Of a DNA stretch of 64,000 bases, positions 1 through 8,771 are shown piece by piece. The position numbers and the translations under genes were made by a program. Source of the DNA: Streptomyces sp. NBC_00568 (lineage in GTDB: Bacteria > Actinomycetota > Actinomycetes > Streptomycetales > Streptomycetaceae); contig NZ_JAPENW010000001.1 of assembly GCF_026341855.1 (NCBI RefSeq), positions 3,215,001-3,279,000 on the forward strand, in the 5' to 3' direction. The notes below the pieces were generated by a model that searched no databases, had not been told where the DNA came from, and was given only the letters and a program-made list of their open reading frames with translations. The stretch's first letter is position 1. Every line of letters begins with the position of its first letter.

Positions 1-2
1 GG

Positions 3-2291
3 CTTGCCCAGATCGACGCCATCAGCGGCCTGGAGAAGTCCCTGGCAGAGGACCGGTCGCGGGCCCTGATCCAGATGGCGACGGGCGCGGGCAAGACCTT
101 CACCGCCGTGGCGCAGACCTACCGGCTGCTCAAGCACGCCAAGGCGCGTCGGGTTCTGTTCCTCGTCGACCGCAACAACCTGGGCAAGCAGGCCTATGAC
201 GAGTTCCGCAAGTTCACGACACCGGACGACGGCCGCAAGCTGTCCGACATCTACAACGTCGACCGGCTCGGGGCGGCGGGCCTTCAGGACACCTCGTCGG
301 TGGTCATCTGCACGATCCAGAAGATGTACTCGCTGCTGCGTGGGGAGACCCTCGTCGATGACGAGCCTGCGGACGAGGCCTCTGACAGTACGGCGTACGA
401 GGACACGTACGCGACGGACCAGCCCATCGAGGTCTCCTACAACCCGAAGGTCCCGATCGAGTCCTTCGACCTGATCATCGTGGACGAGTGCCACCGCTCG
501 ATCTACGGCCTGTGGCGGGGCGTGCTGGAGTACTTCGACGCACACCTGGTCGGCCTGACCGCCACCCCCACCCTCCAGACTCTCGGCTTCTTCGGCCGTA
601 ACCTGGTCTCCGAGTACACCTATCCGCAGGCCGTCGCGGACGGGGTGAACGTCGACTTCGACGTCGTGCGGATGCGCACCGACCTGCGCGAGAAGGGTGC
701 CGCGACCATCGAGTCGGGCACGACGGTGCGAGTCAAGGACCGCAAGACGCGACGGCAGCGCTACCAGGAACTGGACGACGACTTCACCTACACGACCGGG
801 CAGATCGGCCGCTCGGTGGTGACGGTGGATGAGATCCGGGCGGTGCTCACCGCGTACCGGGATAACTGGCGGCGTTGGTTCCCCGGCCGTACCGAGCTTC
901 CGAAGACCCTGATCTTCGCGGTCGGCGAAGACCATGCGGAAGATGTCCTCGCCCAGGTTAAAGAGGTCTTCGGGCGCGGCGACGACTTCGCGAAGAAGAT
1001 CACGTACAAGAGCCGCCAGGCCGGCGAGGATCCGGACGAGTTGATCCGAGCGCTGCGGACCTCGCCTCAGATGCGGGTTGCCGTCACCGTCGACATGATC
1101 GCGACCGGTACGGACGTGAAGGCCCTGGAGTGCGTGATCTTCCTGCGAGAGGTGCGCAGCGCCGTCCTCTTCGAGCAGATGAAGGGCCGCGGCGCTCGCA
1201 CCATCGACGCGACAGAGCTCCAGGAGGTCACACCGGATGCGGACGCCACGGTCCGCAAGGACCGGTTTGTGCTCGTTGACGCGGTCGGGGTGACGGACTC
1301 CCCGCTGGTGGATGCCAAGCCGTTGGTGCCTGCGGGCGAGCGGCAGGTCTCACTGGCCAAGCTGCTGGACAAGGCAGGCACGAAGTCGATCAGCGCGAGC
1401 GAGGCCGAGATCCTTGCGGGACGGCTGGCGCGGCTCAACCAGCAGTTGACGGAGGAGGAGCGCGAGCAGCTCACGCGCGCCTCGGGCGGGCGTACTTTGT
1501 CCGAGATCGCGGGCGCCATCGTGAAGGCGGTGGACCCAGACCGGCAGGAACGGGCCCTGGAACAGGGCGGCCAGGCGGAGGCCAGGAGGATTGTGGAGGA
1601 CGCGATCGCTCCGCTGACGGAGTACCCCGATCTTCGGCGGCACATCATCGAGATCCGGCGGGACAAGGATTACCTCTTCGACGAGTTCACGGCCGTCGAG
1701 GTAACGGACGTCGACGAGATCCCGCGCGAGGAGCGGGCCCGGGAGCAGGTCAGCCGATGGAGCCAGCTCCTTAAGGACGAGCGCGACCGTATCGCGGCGG
1801 TCAGTATCGCCCTGACGAGCCCCCGATCGGTTTCACCTGCGGAGACGTACGCCGCCTTGAAGGAACTGGCCCTGGAGATCCGCCGCCCGCAGTTCGCCTG
1901 GACGCCGCAGGCCCTGTGGACGTATTACGAGGATTTGGGCGCTGCGGTCCACTCCGACGGTGGCCGGGAGGCGGGAGTCCCTGATTTGATCTCGCTCATT
2001 CGGTACGAGCTCGGGGTGGACGAGGAGCTGCGTCCATACCGTGAGACGGTGGAAGAGCGCTTCGAGGGGTGGCTGCTCAAGCAGCAGCAGGCGGGGGCGG
2101 ACCTCTCCGAGGAGCAGCTGTGGTGGCTGCGGTCCATACGGGACGTGGTGGCGAGCGACGTCGGGATCAGTACGGCGGAGTTCAACGCCGAGCCTTTCAA
2201 GGGAAAGGGTGGCGGGCGGGGGTTCGCGCACGCGTTTCCGGGGCGGGATGTACGGTCGTTGTTGAGTGAGTTGAATCGAGAGTTGGCTTGA
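3..2291 (+). CDS. hsdR: Type I restriction enzyme R subunit (HsdR, EcoEI-like), 5' partial
   Basis: Open from the first in-frame codon of the window, so the N-terminus, including the expected PD-(D/E)XK nuclease domain, lies outside. What remains is the SF2 translocase motor: Walker A ATGAGKT (bases about 78-98), a DECH box (about 481-495), the GLTATPT motif (about 550-570) and the second RecA lobe ending near base 1240, followed by a helical C-terminal region of the EcoEI R type that would contact the methylase. In the family this subunit moves DNA by ATP hydrolysis and cleaves away from the recognition site. It overlaps the downstream hsdS start by 4 nt, so R, S and M are one operon. The function call is firm; nuclease integrity cannot be judged. 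Confidence 0.93.
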   Translation, partial: LAQIDAISGLEKSLAEDRSRALIQMATGAGKTFTAVAQTYRLLKHAKARRVLFLVDRNNLGKQAYDEFRKFTTPDDGRKLSDIYNVDRLGAAGLQDTSSVVICTIQKMYSLLRGETLVDDEPADEASDSTAYEDTYATDQPIEVSYNPKVPIESFDLIIVDECHRSIYGLWRGVLEYFDAHLVGLTATPTLQTLGFFGRNLVSEYTYPQAVADGVNVDFDVVRMRTDLREKGAATIESGTTVRVKDRKTRRQRYQELDDDFTYTTGQIGRSVVTVDEIRAVLTAYRDNWRRWFPGRTELPKTLIFAVGEDHAEDVLAQVKEVFGRGDDFAKKITYKSRQAGEDPDELIRALRTSPQMRVAVTVDMIATGTDVKALECVIFLREVRSAVLFEQMKGRGARTIDATELQEVTPDADATVRKDRFVLVDAVGVTDSPLVDAKPLVPAGERQVSLAKLLDKAGTKSISASEAEILAGRLARLNQQLTEEEREQLTRASGGRTLSEIAGAIVKAVDPDRQERALEQGGQAEARRIVEDAIAPLTEYPDLRRHIIEIRRDKDYLFDEFTAVEVTDVDEIPREERAREQVSRWSQLLKDERDRIAAVSIALTSPRSVSPAETYAALKELALEIRRPQFAWTPQALWTYYEDLGAAVHSDGGREAGVPDLISLIRYELGVDEELRPYRETVEERFEGWLLKQQQAGADLSEEQLWWLRSIRDVVASDVGISTAEFNAEPFKGKGGGRGFAHAFPGRDVRSLLSELNRELA

Positions 2292-3715
2292 GCGGGTTGA
2301 GTAACGTGGAACTTCCAGCGGGCTGGGCAGTAGCCGAACTCGGGGATTTGCTTCGCGAACCACTGCGAAACGGCCACTCGGCACGCGCCACGAAAGAAGC
2401 CAATGGGATTCGAACCCTGAGTCTAACTGCTGTCACCCTGAACGACTTCAGTGACAAGAACACAAAGATCACTTCGGCGGAACCAGGGCGTGTTGAAGGC
2501 CTCTGGCTGGAACCCGGAGACATTCTCATTCAGCGGTCCAACACGCCTGAACTTGTGGGGACCTCGGCCCTGTATAAGGGGCCGCGAAAATGGGCGATCT
2601 ATCCGGATCTTCTAATTCGCGTGAGGGTTAATTCCTGCATCCTCCCCGAATTTGCAGCCCTCATGCTACGCAGTAAAGGTATTCGCGACTACTTTAGGTC
2701 GAATGCGAAAGGGTTGGCGGGGTCGATGCCCAAGATCGACCAGTCGACGATCGCGGGTGTCAGAATGCCGGTGCCGCCGCTTGCGGAGCAGCGTCGCATC
2801 GTCGAGGCCCTCGAAGATCACCTTTCCCGCCTTGACGCGGCAGGGCGGGATCTGGAGACCGCACGGAAGAAGATCGGATCGTTTCGTAAGTCCATCTTCC
2901 TGTCGCTGGTACCTGAATCCGTTCCCGCTTCGTGGGAGATGAGCACGGTCGGGGACGCGGGCACGGTCGGGCTCGGGCGGCAGCGCCACCCCGATTGGCA
3001 TTACGGCCCGGAGATGCACCCTTACTTGAGGGTGGCCAATGTCTTCGAGGATCGCATCGATACTTCGGATGTCATGGAGATGGATTTCTCAGGAGTCTTC
3101 GACAGATATCGTCTTGAGATTGGTGACGTTCTCCTCAACGAGGGACAGAGCCCACACCTAGTGGGGAGGCCGGCGCTCTACCGAGGAACCCCGCCAAATG
3201 TGGCCTTCACCAACAGTCTTCTGCGGTTCCAGGCGCGCCCCGATGTGCTGCCAGAATGGGCCCTGTTGGTTTTCCGTCGTCATCTTCATGCTCGACGATT
3301 CATGCGTGAAGTGCGCATTACTACCAATATCGCCCACCTTTCGGCAAAGCGCTTGAAGCCTATCGAGTTTCCCATTCCTCCTCTTGAGGAACAGAAGCGG
3401 CGAGTGCAGGCCTGTGACGAATCGATGAGCTACGCCGATGCGATGGAGCGCGCTTTGAAGCGCAGCCTCGTACGTGCAAATCACCTCCGGAGTGCGGTAT
3501 TGGAGCGCGCATTCACGGGCCACCTCATTCCTCAGGATCCCGCCGACGAGCCTGCCTCCGTCCTCCTTGACCACATCCGCTCCGAGCGCGAGGCCCAGGG
3601 CGACAAGACCAAGCCAACCGTCCGGCGTCCCCGGAAAACAGTCACCGCAGGTTCGCCGCCCCCGCCCCCCACCCCATCCCCTAATAACGCTGTTCAGCAG
3701 GAGCTTCCGCTGTGA
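2288..3715 (+). CDS. hsdS: Type I restriction enzyme specificity subunit (HsdS)
   Basis: A 475-aa protein with two target-recognition halves, each closed by a conserved region containing PLAEQRRIVEALE (about residue 160) or PLEEQKRRVQACDE (about residue 360). This is the duplicated layout of type I S subunits, which read the bipartite DNA site and dock two methylases. The start is uncertain: TTG at 2288 overlaps the hsdR stop, and in-frame TTG (2297) and GTG (2306) follow within 20 nt. The C-terminus is Pro-rich. Base composition is visibly lower in G+C than its neighbours, especially around 2350-3500, which fits recent transfer or frequent exchange of recognition domains. The target sequence cannot be predicted. 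Confidence 0.92.
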   Translation: MSGLSNVELPAGWAVAELGDLLREPLRNGHSARATKEANGIRTLSLTAVTLNDFSDKNTKITSAEPGRVEGLWLEPGDILIQRSNTPELVGTSALYKGPRKWAIYPDLLIRVRVNSCILPEFAALMLRSKGIRDYFRSNAKGLAGSMPKIDQSTIAGVRMPVPPLAEQRRIVEALEDHLSRLDAAGRDLETARKKIGSFRKSIFLSLVPESVPASWEMSTVGDAGTVGLGRQRHPDWHYGPEMHPYLRVANVFEDRIDTSDVMEMDFSGVFDRYRLEIGDVLLNEGQSPHLVGRPALYRGTPPNVAFTNSLLRFQARPDVLPEWALLVFRRHLHARRFMREVRITTNIAHLSAKRLKPIEFPIPPLEEQKRRVQACDESMSYADAMERALKRSLVRANHLRSAVLERAFTGHLIPQDPADEPASVLLDHIRSEREAQGDKTKPTVRRPRKTVTAGSPPPPPTPSPNNAVQQELPL

Positions 3716-5271
3716 ACCCCGCACCCCCCGCTCTGGCGCACACGCAGACCAATACCTTGGTCGCCAAGCTCTGGAACTATTGCAATGTCCTCCGGGACAA
3801 CGGCCTGTCCACCATCGAGTACGTAGAGCAGCTCTCGTACCTGCTGTTCCTGAAGATGGCCGACGAGATCGCCACCGACCCCTTCACCGAGGATGAGGCC
3901 AAGGCCGTCGTACCCGCCAAGTACGACTGGCAGGCCCTCGCTCGCCTCAAGGGAATCGACCTCGAAGTGCACTACCGCAAAACTCTCGAAGCGCTCGCCA
4001 AGAACCCCGGCACCACCCTCGGCACAATCTTCGCGAAGTCCCAGAACAGGATTACCGAGCCCGCTCTGCTCGAAAAGCTGGTCGTCGAACTGATTGGCAA
4101 GGAGGACTGGACGATCCAGGGGACGGACCTCAAGGGCGATGCCTACGAGGGGCTGCTTGCCAAGGGCGCAGAGGACACAAAGACGGGCGCCGGCCAGTAC
4201 TTCACCCCCCGCGCGCTCATCGACGCCATGGTCGACGTGATGCAGCCGAGGCCCGAGGACACGATCACCGACCCCGCCTGCGGTACCGGCGGCTTTCTTA
4301 TTGCCGCGCACAGCTACATCCGTAAGCACCACATGCAGCACCTGTCGCGGGAACAGCGTCTCGCGCTCGGGTCCGGCAAGATCTGGGGCAACGAGCTGGT
4401 CACCGGCACTGCCCGTCTGGCCGCGATGAACATGCTGCTGCACGGCATCGGTGACGCTGACGGCGAGTCGCTCATCACCGTGGGTGACGCGCTTGCCGAC
4501 AAGCCTGAGCGCCACGCGTCGCTCATCCTCGCCAATCCGCCCTTTGGCAAGAAGTCCGCGATCACGATCGTCGGCACTGACGGCAAGGCCGAAAAGGAAG
4601 ACATCTCGTACGAGCGGGACGACTTCCGCGCCACTACCACTAACAAGCAGCTCAACTTCCTGCAGCACATCATGTCGCAGCTGGAGATGAACGGCCGCGC
4701 GGCTGTCGTCCTGCCGGACAACGTGCTTTTCGAAGGCGGCGCGGGCGAGAAGGTACGCCGTCGCCTGCTGGAAGAGTTCGATCTGCACACGGTCCTCCGC
4801 CTGCCGACCGGCATCTTCTACGCGGGCGGCGTCAAGGCCAACGTCCTGTTCTTCGAGAAGAAGCCGCCCCGCAGTGGGGGCGCCCACAACACCTCAAAGC
4901 TCTGGGTCTACGACTTCCGCACCGCCAAGCACTTCACCCTCAAGCAACACCCGCTGACCCGCGCGGCTCTGGACGAGTTCGTCGAGGCGTACCTGCCCGG
5001 CAAGCCGCGCAGCGAACGGGTTGAGTCCGAGCGCTTCAAGTCCTTCGACTACGCCGAGCTCATTGCCCGCGACAAGGTGAATCTGGACATCACCTGGATG
5101 AAGGACCCGGCACTCGACGACGCCGACAGTCTTCTGCCGCCCGAGGTGATCGCCCAGGAGATCGTCGAGGATTTGCAGGCCGCGCTGAGTGAGTTCGCGG
5201 CTATTGCGGAGGCCCTCGGTGGTGAGGTCTCAGCCGACACCGACGCAATTGAGCCAACTGAGACTGGCTGA
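3712..5271 (+). CDS. hsdM: Type I DNA methyltransferase subunit (HsdM)
   Basis: A 519-aa N6-adenine methyltransferase subunit. It has the N-terminal helical HsdM domain (about residues 15-140), the S-adenosylmethionine motif DPACGTGGFL (about residues 187-196) and the catalytic NPPFG motif (about residue 274). With HsdS it protects host sites and with HsdR it completes the restriction complex. The GTG start at 3712 shares bases with the hsdS stop (GTGA), indicating translational coupling. The gene order R-S-M differs from the usual R-M-S or M-S-R arrangements. Length is typical and no key motif is missing. Confidence 0.95.
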   Translation: MNPAPPALAHTQTNTLVAKLWNYCNVLRDNGLSTIEYVEQLSYLLFLKMADEIATDPFTEDEAKAVVPAKYDWQALARLKGIDLEVHYRKTLEALAKNPGTTLGTIFAKSQNRITEPALLEKLVVELIGKEDWTIQGTDLKGDAYEGLLAKGAEDTKTGAGQYFTPRALIDAMVDVMQPRPEDTITDPACGTGGFLIAAHSYIRKHHMQHLSREQRLALGSGKIWGNELVTGTARLAAMNMLLHGIGDADGESLITVGDALADKPERHASLILANPPFGKKSAITIVGTDGKAEKEDISYERDDFRATTTNKQLNFLQHIMSQLEMNGRAAVVLPDNVLFEGGAGEKVRRRLLEEFDLHTVLRLPTGIFYAGGVKANVLFFEKKPPRSGGAHNTSKLWVYDFRTAKHFTLKQHPLTRAALDEFVEAYLPGKPRSERVESERFKSFDYAELIARDKVNLDITWMKDPALDDADSLLPPEVIAQEIVEDLQAALSEFAAIAEALGGEVSADTDAIEPTETG

Positions 5272-5344
5272 TCCACAACCGGGTTGCCCCACCCCCGTCA
5301 CGCCGGAATCCTGAGTTCCCAGACCAGCGAGACGGGGGAGTTTC

Positions 5345-5995
5345 ATGCCGGCCGCACAGCCGCAGACACGCGAGTTCCGGGCGTTCCTGACCAACCTCGA
5401 GTACGCCCGGAAGATGATCATGGCGGGTCAGAGCCTGGCTGCCTTCCAGTCCCCGGTTATAGACATCGGTGATTTCTACCGAGCCGCTTGGGTGCAGGCC
5501 GTCAGCGCCATCGACCACTGGTTCCACGAGGAGCTGTACCGGCGCGTCGCCGAGTTGGCCGCCGCGGACAGCCCCGGAATGCCCTACCAGCTGACGAAGT
5601 TCGAGCTGCCCCTGGTCAAGGTGGAGGAAGTCCGGCGCGGTACGACGACGCTCGCTGATGCCGTCTCCGAGCATGTCAAGGCGAAGTGGGGCAACGCGGC
5701 ACTGCAGAACCCTCGCAAGATCAGCGAGGCACTGAAGCTGGTGACGGAAGAGGACATCTGGGCCAAGGCTGCCGTCCAGCTCAACGAGTGGAACCACGGC
5801 CGTACGTCGATGAACGCGCAGATGCTGAAGCAGAAGTACAACTCGATCACCGATCGCCGCAACAGGATCGCCCACGACGCGGACCTGCTGGACGGCGACC
5901 TCAAGCGTCGTCGCCCCATCTCCGACGCTGACGTGACTGACGCAATCGACTGGATCGAGCGAATCGCCCTCGCCATTGCCACCGTGATGGGATGA
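5345..5995 (+). CDS. HEPN-motif protein linked to the type I RM locus
   Basis: A 216-aa, mostly helical soluble protein with no signal peptide. An Rx4H motif (R172-N-R-I-A-H177) sits near the C-terminus, and an N-terminal block (about residues 40-65, AIDHWFHEELYRR) resembles the first helices of RiboL-PSP-HEPN-type proteins. HEPN proteins with this motif are commonly metal-independent RNases in defence loci. The ATG at 5345 is preceded by GGGGAG at good spacing. It lies 73 nt after hsdM on the same strand and before the tRNA-Arg fragment that ends the island, so it belongs to the same cargo. The RNase role is inferred from the motif and position only. Confidence 0.62.
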   Translation: MPAAQPQTREFRAFLTNLEYARKMIMAGQSLAAFQSPVIDIGDFYRAAWVQAVSAIDHWFHEELYRRVAELAAADSPGMPYQLTKFELPLVKVEEVRRGTTTLADAVSEHVKAKWGNAALQNPRKISEALKLVTEEDIWAKAAVQLNEWNHGRTSMNAQMLKQKYNSITDRRNRIAHDADLLDGDLKRRRPISDADVTDAIDWIERIALAIATVMG

Positions 5996-6042
5996 GGCGA
6001 CCTCTCAGGCACCGTCATCGCGGCTACGCCATCGTTCGAAGT

Positions 6043-6072
6043 TGACGGCAGCCCTGACGGCAACGACGGCAC
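6043..6072. repeat. TGACGGCA doublet (possible integrase arm sites of the left island)
   Basis: TGACGGCA occurs at 6043-6050 and 6055-6062, exactly 12 bp apart, with a degenerate third copy (ACGACGGCA) ending at 6072. The pair lies about 90 bp inside the tRNA-Arg att fragment. The AICE further right has repeat pairs with the same 12-bp spacing inside both of its ends. An arm-type site for an off-window integrase is an inference. Confidence 0.4.
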
Positions 6073-6147
6073 ACAGACGCGCATGATCGCCATCCTGAGC
6101 AATTGCAGCAGAAGGCCGCAGGCACTCTACGTCATGTGCTGCCCGAT

Positions 6148-6192
6148 CCTACGGATCAGAAGGTTGCAGGTTCGAATCCTGCCGAGTGCACA
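6148..6192 (+). repeat. 3' fragment of tRNA-Arg(ACG): att site of an integrated island
   Basis: From the anticodon loop (CTACGGA, anticodon ACG) onward the sequence matches a tRNA-Arg 3' half: T-arm GCAGG-TTCGAAT-CCTGC, acceptor strand CGAGTGC and discriminator A. Upstream there is no D-arm or anticodon 5' strand, so this is not a working tRNA. Site-specific integrases that use tRNA genes leave exactly this kind of fragment at the distal end of the element. The intact gene should then lie left of the window, and 1-6192 would be element DNA. Confidence 0.75.
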
Positions 6193-6198
6193 TAGCTC

Positions 6199-6231
6199 AA
6201 AGGCCCCGCCGGTCGAACCGGCGGGGCCTTT
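6199..6231 (+). terminator. Terminator after the tRNA-Arg fragment
   Basis: A perfect 15-bp stem (AAAGGCCCCGCCGGT and its complement) with a 3-nt loop begins a few bases after the acceptor end, where a tRNA terminator is expected. It was probably the chromosomal terminator of the original tRNA-Arg gene. Confidence 0.7.
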
Positions 6232-6337
6232 GACATCTGCGGGTGACATCAACGCACCCAGGGAACGCTCAGCGCTTGTGTCTGACTCCGAGCGCATGGG
6301 GCCATCCCTGAACAGGGGCAGGCCCCGGATTGCCGGC

Positions 6338-6616
6338 TCAGCCGCCCAGGATGCCGTCGGGCAGGATCGAGCTGACCGTGCCCGAGGGATTGGCCAGGAG
6401 CTGGTTCACGACTCCCGAGGCATTGGTCAGGAGCTGGTTCACGACTCCCGAGGCATTGCTGAGGGGAGCCGGGACCACCGCAAGGGGGTCCGGAGTGTCG
6501 GCGGCTTGAGCGCTGACGACGCCCAGGGTGAGGAGTCCCGCGGTGACCGCGACGACTGTTGTTGTGCGTACCGCGGTCCGCCAAACGGTGGTGGGGGTGG
6601 TCATCTGTCTGGTCAT
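6338..6616 (-). CDS. Small secreted protein with a tandem NASGVVNQLL repeat
   Basis: A 92-aa protein with a signal peptide: basic start, a hydrophobic stretch at about residues 17-33, and an AQA cleavage site near residue 39. The mature part is about 50 aa and contains the unit NASGVVNQLL twice plus a degenerate third copy (NPSGTVSSIL). The repeat is also visible in the DNA as about 33-bp direct repeats. GGAGG lies 4 nt before the ATG at 6616. The mature part has no cysteines and ends in Gly-Gly. Secreted repetitive short proteins of this kind are common in Streptomyces; I do not recognise the family. Confidence 0.62.
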   Translation of the reverse strand: MTRQMTTPTTVWRTAVRTTTVVAVTAGLLTLGVVSAQAADTPDPLAVVPAPLSNASGVVNQLLTNASGVVNQLLANPSGTVSSILPDGILGG

Positions 6617-6939
6617 CTGTCCTCCACGTTGTTGCGGTTCACGGGCGGAGCGTCTCCGCCCGCTTGATCAACCCGACAACGGCGCGGCGCGCCAAGGGTT
6701 ACTCCGGACCCCGATCCGCGCGGCTGAACAGCCCCGCCTCGTGGGTTCGTGATGCGGGGCCGGCGCCCGGCTCTTGCGTTTTGCGGGCGCACGGCAGAAG
6801 TACGGCAACGGGCCGCGGCAATGGGCCGCGGAAATGGGCCGAGGGCCGTGTGCCACCGGGCTCGTGGTTAGGGTGTCCCCGCATGTCGCACGTCGACCGG
6901 GGGGTCGAGAGATCGGTGCGACACCGGGGAGGGACGGTC
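6617..6939. other. Intergenic region between divergent secreted-protein genes
   Basis: 323 bp containing a short direct repeat (GGGCCGCGG units near 6805-6840). It must hold both divergent promoters. I see no RNA gene and no convincing coding sequence. Confidence 0.4.
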
Positions 6940-7581
6940 ATGAAGGTCAAGGTCGCAAGAGCGGCGCTCACCGGGGTGGTGCTGGCCGCGCTGGTGGGAT
7001 GCGGGGCCGGAAACGGGGACTCTCGGACGAGGGAGCGCGAGACGACTCCCTCTTCTCCGGTGCCGCCCTCTGCGGCGGGGCGTCTCTCCTCCGCGGATCT
7101 GCAGAGCCGGTGGTGGACCTGGGCGGCGTCGGAACCCGAGCGGACGAATCCCGTCGCCGATCAGGACGGGAGTTCGTGCGGGCGCAACCAGGCGCGGGAC
7201 GTGTGGTTCCTGGCCGGCTCTTTCGGCGGTCGGGTCAAGCGGACGTGCAGTGTCCCCGGCGGAGTGCCGCTCGCTTTCCCCCTCGTGAACTTCATAGGTG
7301 AGCCCTCGGACTGCGCGGGCTTCATGGAGGTCGCCAAGGGGTCCGCGGTGCTGGACGGCGAGAAGGCCGAGACGGAGGAACACCGAGGGACGTCGGTCTC
7401 CGTGCGGGGCGCCGCCGACAACCCCGTCACCGGATCCGGGGGAAGCTTCACCGCCACCGGATGCGGCCTGTGGGTCCAGCTGGAGCCACTGGAACCCGGG
7501 CCGCACACGCTGACGATCCGCGGCGAGTCCGCCGACTTCTCCGTCGGGGTGGACTATTCCCTCGACGTCACGAGCCCTTAG
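6940..7581 (+). CDS. Putative lipoprotein
   Basis: A 213-aa exported protein. A basic N-terminus and hydrophobic core are followed by the lipobox LVGC (cysteine near residue 21), so it should be lipid-anchored on the outer face of the membrane. The mature part carries a Trp-rich segment (LQSRWWTWAASEP) and cysteines that could pair. The ATG at 6940 is preceded by GGGAGGG; the reading frame runs further upstream but without a signal peptide. No enzymatic motif is recognised. Confidence 0.72.
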   Translation: MKVKVARAALTGVVLAALVGCGAGNGDSRTRERETTPSSPVPPSAAGRLSSADLQSRWWTWAASEPERTNPVADQDGSSCGRNQARDVWFLAGSFGGRVKRTCSVPGGVPLAFPLVNFIGEPSDCAGFMEVAKGSAVLDGEKAETEEHRGTSVSVRGAADNPVTGSGGSFTATGCGLWVQLEPLEPGPHTLTIRGESADFSVGVDYSLDVTSP

Positions 7582-7603
7582 TCAAGGGCGGCCCACGAGG
7601 GCC

Positions 7604-7622
7604 GGTTGCTCCCCGGGAGCAA
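7604..7622 (+). terminator. Possible terminator after the lipoprotein gene
   Basis: An 8-bp inverted repeat (GTTGCTCC / GGAGCAAC) with a short loop lies 23 nt after the lipoprotein stop. There is no T-run, as is usual in Streptomyces. Confidence 0.4.
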
Positions 7623-7740
7623 CTCCGTTCGGGGCCGTGGCGGGGCGGAGCGCTCCGCCGACCGCGCTCGGTGCTCGCGGCACCGTGGCTGTTCCCACTG
7701 GGCAGGGGCTTTTGTCAGTGGGGCGTTCTAGTGTCGTTGT

Positions 7741-8655
7741 GTGCGGCAGGCGTGGACGTGTTCGGGGTTGCGGTGGTCGGGGGACGGGCCCGTGCTCGTG
7801 TGGGGCGGGGGGCGGCGGAGTCCGCTGGCACGGGGGAAGCGGGTGGCGTTCGGCGTGGTGGCCGGGGGTGTGCGGACGTGCGTCGGGGCGCGGGGCAACG
7901 CGTGTCCCGTGCGGGCCGTCGTGTCGCCGCGCGGTACGGGCGCGCGGTGTGAGGAGTGCGCGCGCCTCGACCGGGCGCACTCCGTGGCCGCCGACACGAT
8001 GGCTGACGATCCGCGGCCGTACCACGTGTATCTCGCGTGGTTCGGGCCCGGCATGGTGAAGGTGGGGATCACGGGGGTCGAGCGGGGTTCCGCCCGCCTC
8101 CTGGAGCAGGGTGCCGTCACCTTCAGCTGGCTGGGGCAGGGGCCGTTGATGGCGGCCCGCAGGACCGAGGAGCTGTTGCGGGCCGCGCTCAAGGTGCCGG
8201 ACCGGATTCCGTACGCCGACAAGCGGGTGGTGCGGGCGGAGCTGCCGGGGCCCGCGGAGCGCATCGCCGAGATCCGGGACCTGCACGCGCTCGCCGGACG
8301 GCTCCACGGCTGGCCGGAGTCGCTGCGGCGCGAGCCCTTCGCACCCGTCGACCACACGGACGTGTTCGGGCTCGCCGGACTCCCGCCCGCGCAGGGAGTC
8401 GTGAGCGAACTGGTCGCGGGAGGGGTGATCGACGGCGAGCTGTGCGGTGCCGCGGGTCCTGATCTCCATCTCGCCACCGGGCGGGGAGTCGTCGTTCTCG
8501 ACACACGGTTGATGACGGGGTGGGATCTGACCGGCGTCGGGGGCGGCGGCAGGGACGGCCACAGGGACGGGGACGGGGACGGGGACTTCGGGGTCCCCTT
8601 TCCTGTGCGGGAGTTGAGGGTCGAGGACCTCGGTGTTCAGGACGGGCTCTTCTGA
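7741..8655 (+). CDS. DUF2797 family protein
   Basis: A 304-aa protein matching the actinobacterial DUF2797 family. The N-terminal third carries three cysteines (CPVRA..., then CEEC near residue 79) that could bind zinc. The centre has the block AWFGPGMVKVGIT (about residues 98-112) and a QGPLMAARRTEE segment, which recalls a GIY-YIG-like fold. The GTG at 7741 fits the family N-terminus. The C-terminal tail is a low-complexity Gly/Asp run caused by a short GGGGAC DNA repeat (about 8560-8590). Function is unknown; a nucleic-acid role is a guess from the fold resemblance. Confidence 0.75.
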   Translation: MRQAWTCSGLRWSGDGPVLVWGGGRRSPLARGKRVAFGVVAGGVRTCVGARGNACPVRAVVSPRGTGARCEECARLDRAHSVAADTMADDPRPYHVYLAWFGPGMVKVGITGVERGSARLLEQGAVTFSWLGQGPLMAARRTEELLRAALKVPDRIPYADKRVVRAELPGPAERIAEIRDLHALAGRLHGWPESLRREPFAPVDHTDVFGLAGLPPAQGVVSELVAGGVIDGELCGAAGPDLHLATGRGVVVLDTRLMTGWDLTGVGGGGRDGHRDGDGDGDFGVPFPVRELRVEDLGVQDGLF

Positions 8656-8771
8656 GCGGGCCGCGTGAGGGGCCGGGGTGCGGGGTGGAATGGTCAAGAC
8701 TTGGATCCCTTTGGGATCCCGTTCGGAAAGGTGCTGGACGACCCTGGACGCCCGGACGGAGAGTGGCGGAC

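Noticed and set aside
3694..4887. Long minus-strand frame opposite hsdM
   Set aside because: It mirrors the GC-rich coding bias of hsdM, has no domain or ribosome site and crosses two real genes.
6122..6192. A complete tRNA-Arg gene
   Set aside because: GCACTC near 6122 could pair with the 3' acceptor strand, but no D-arm or anticodon 5' stem lies between, and the total is too short. Only the 3' fragment is supported.
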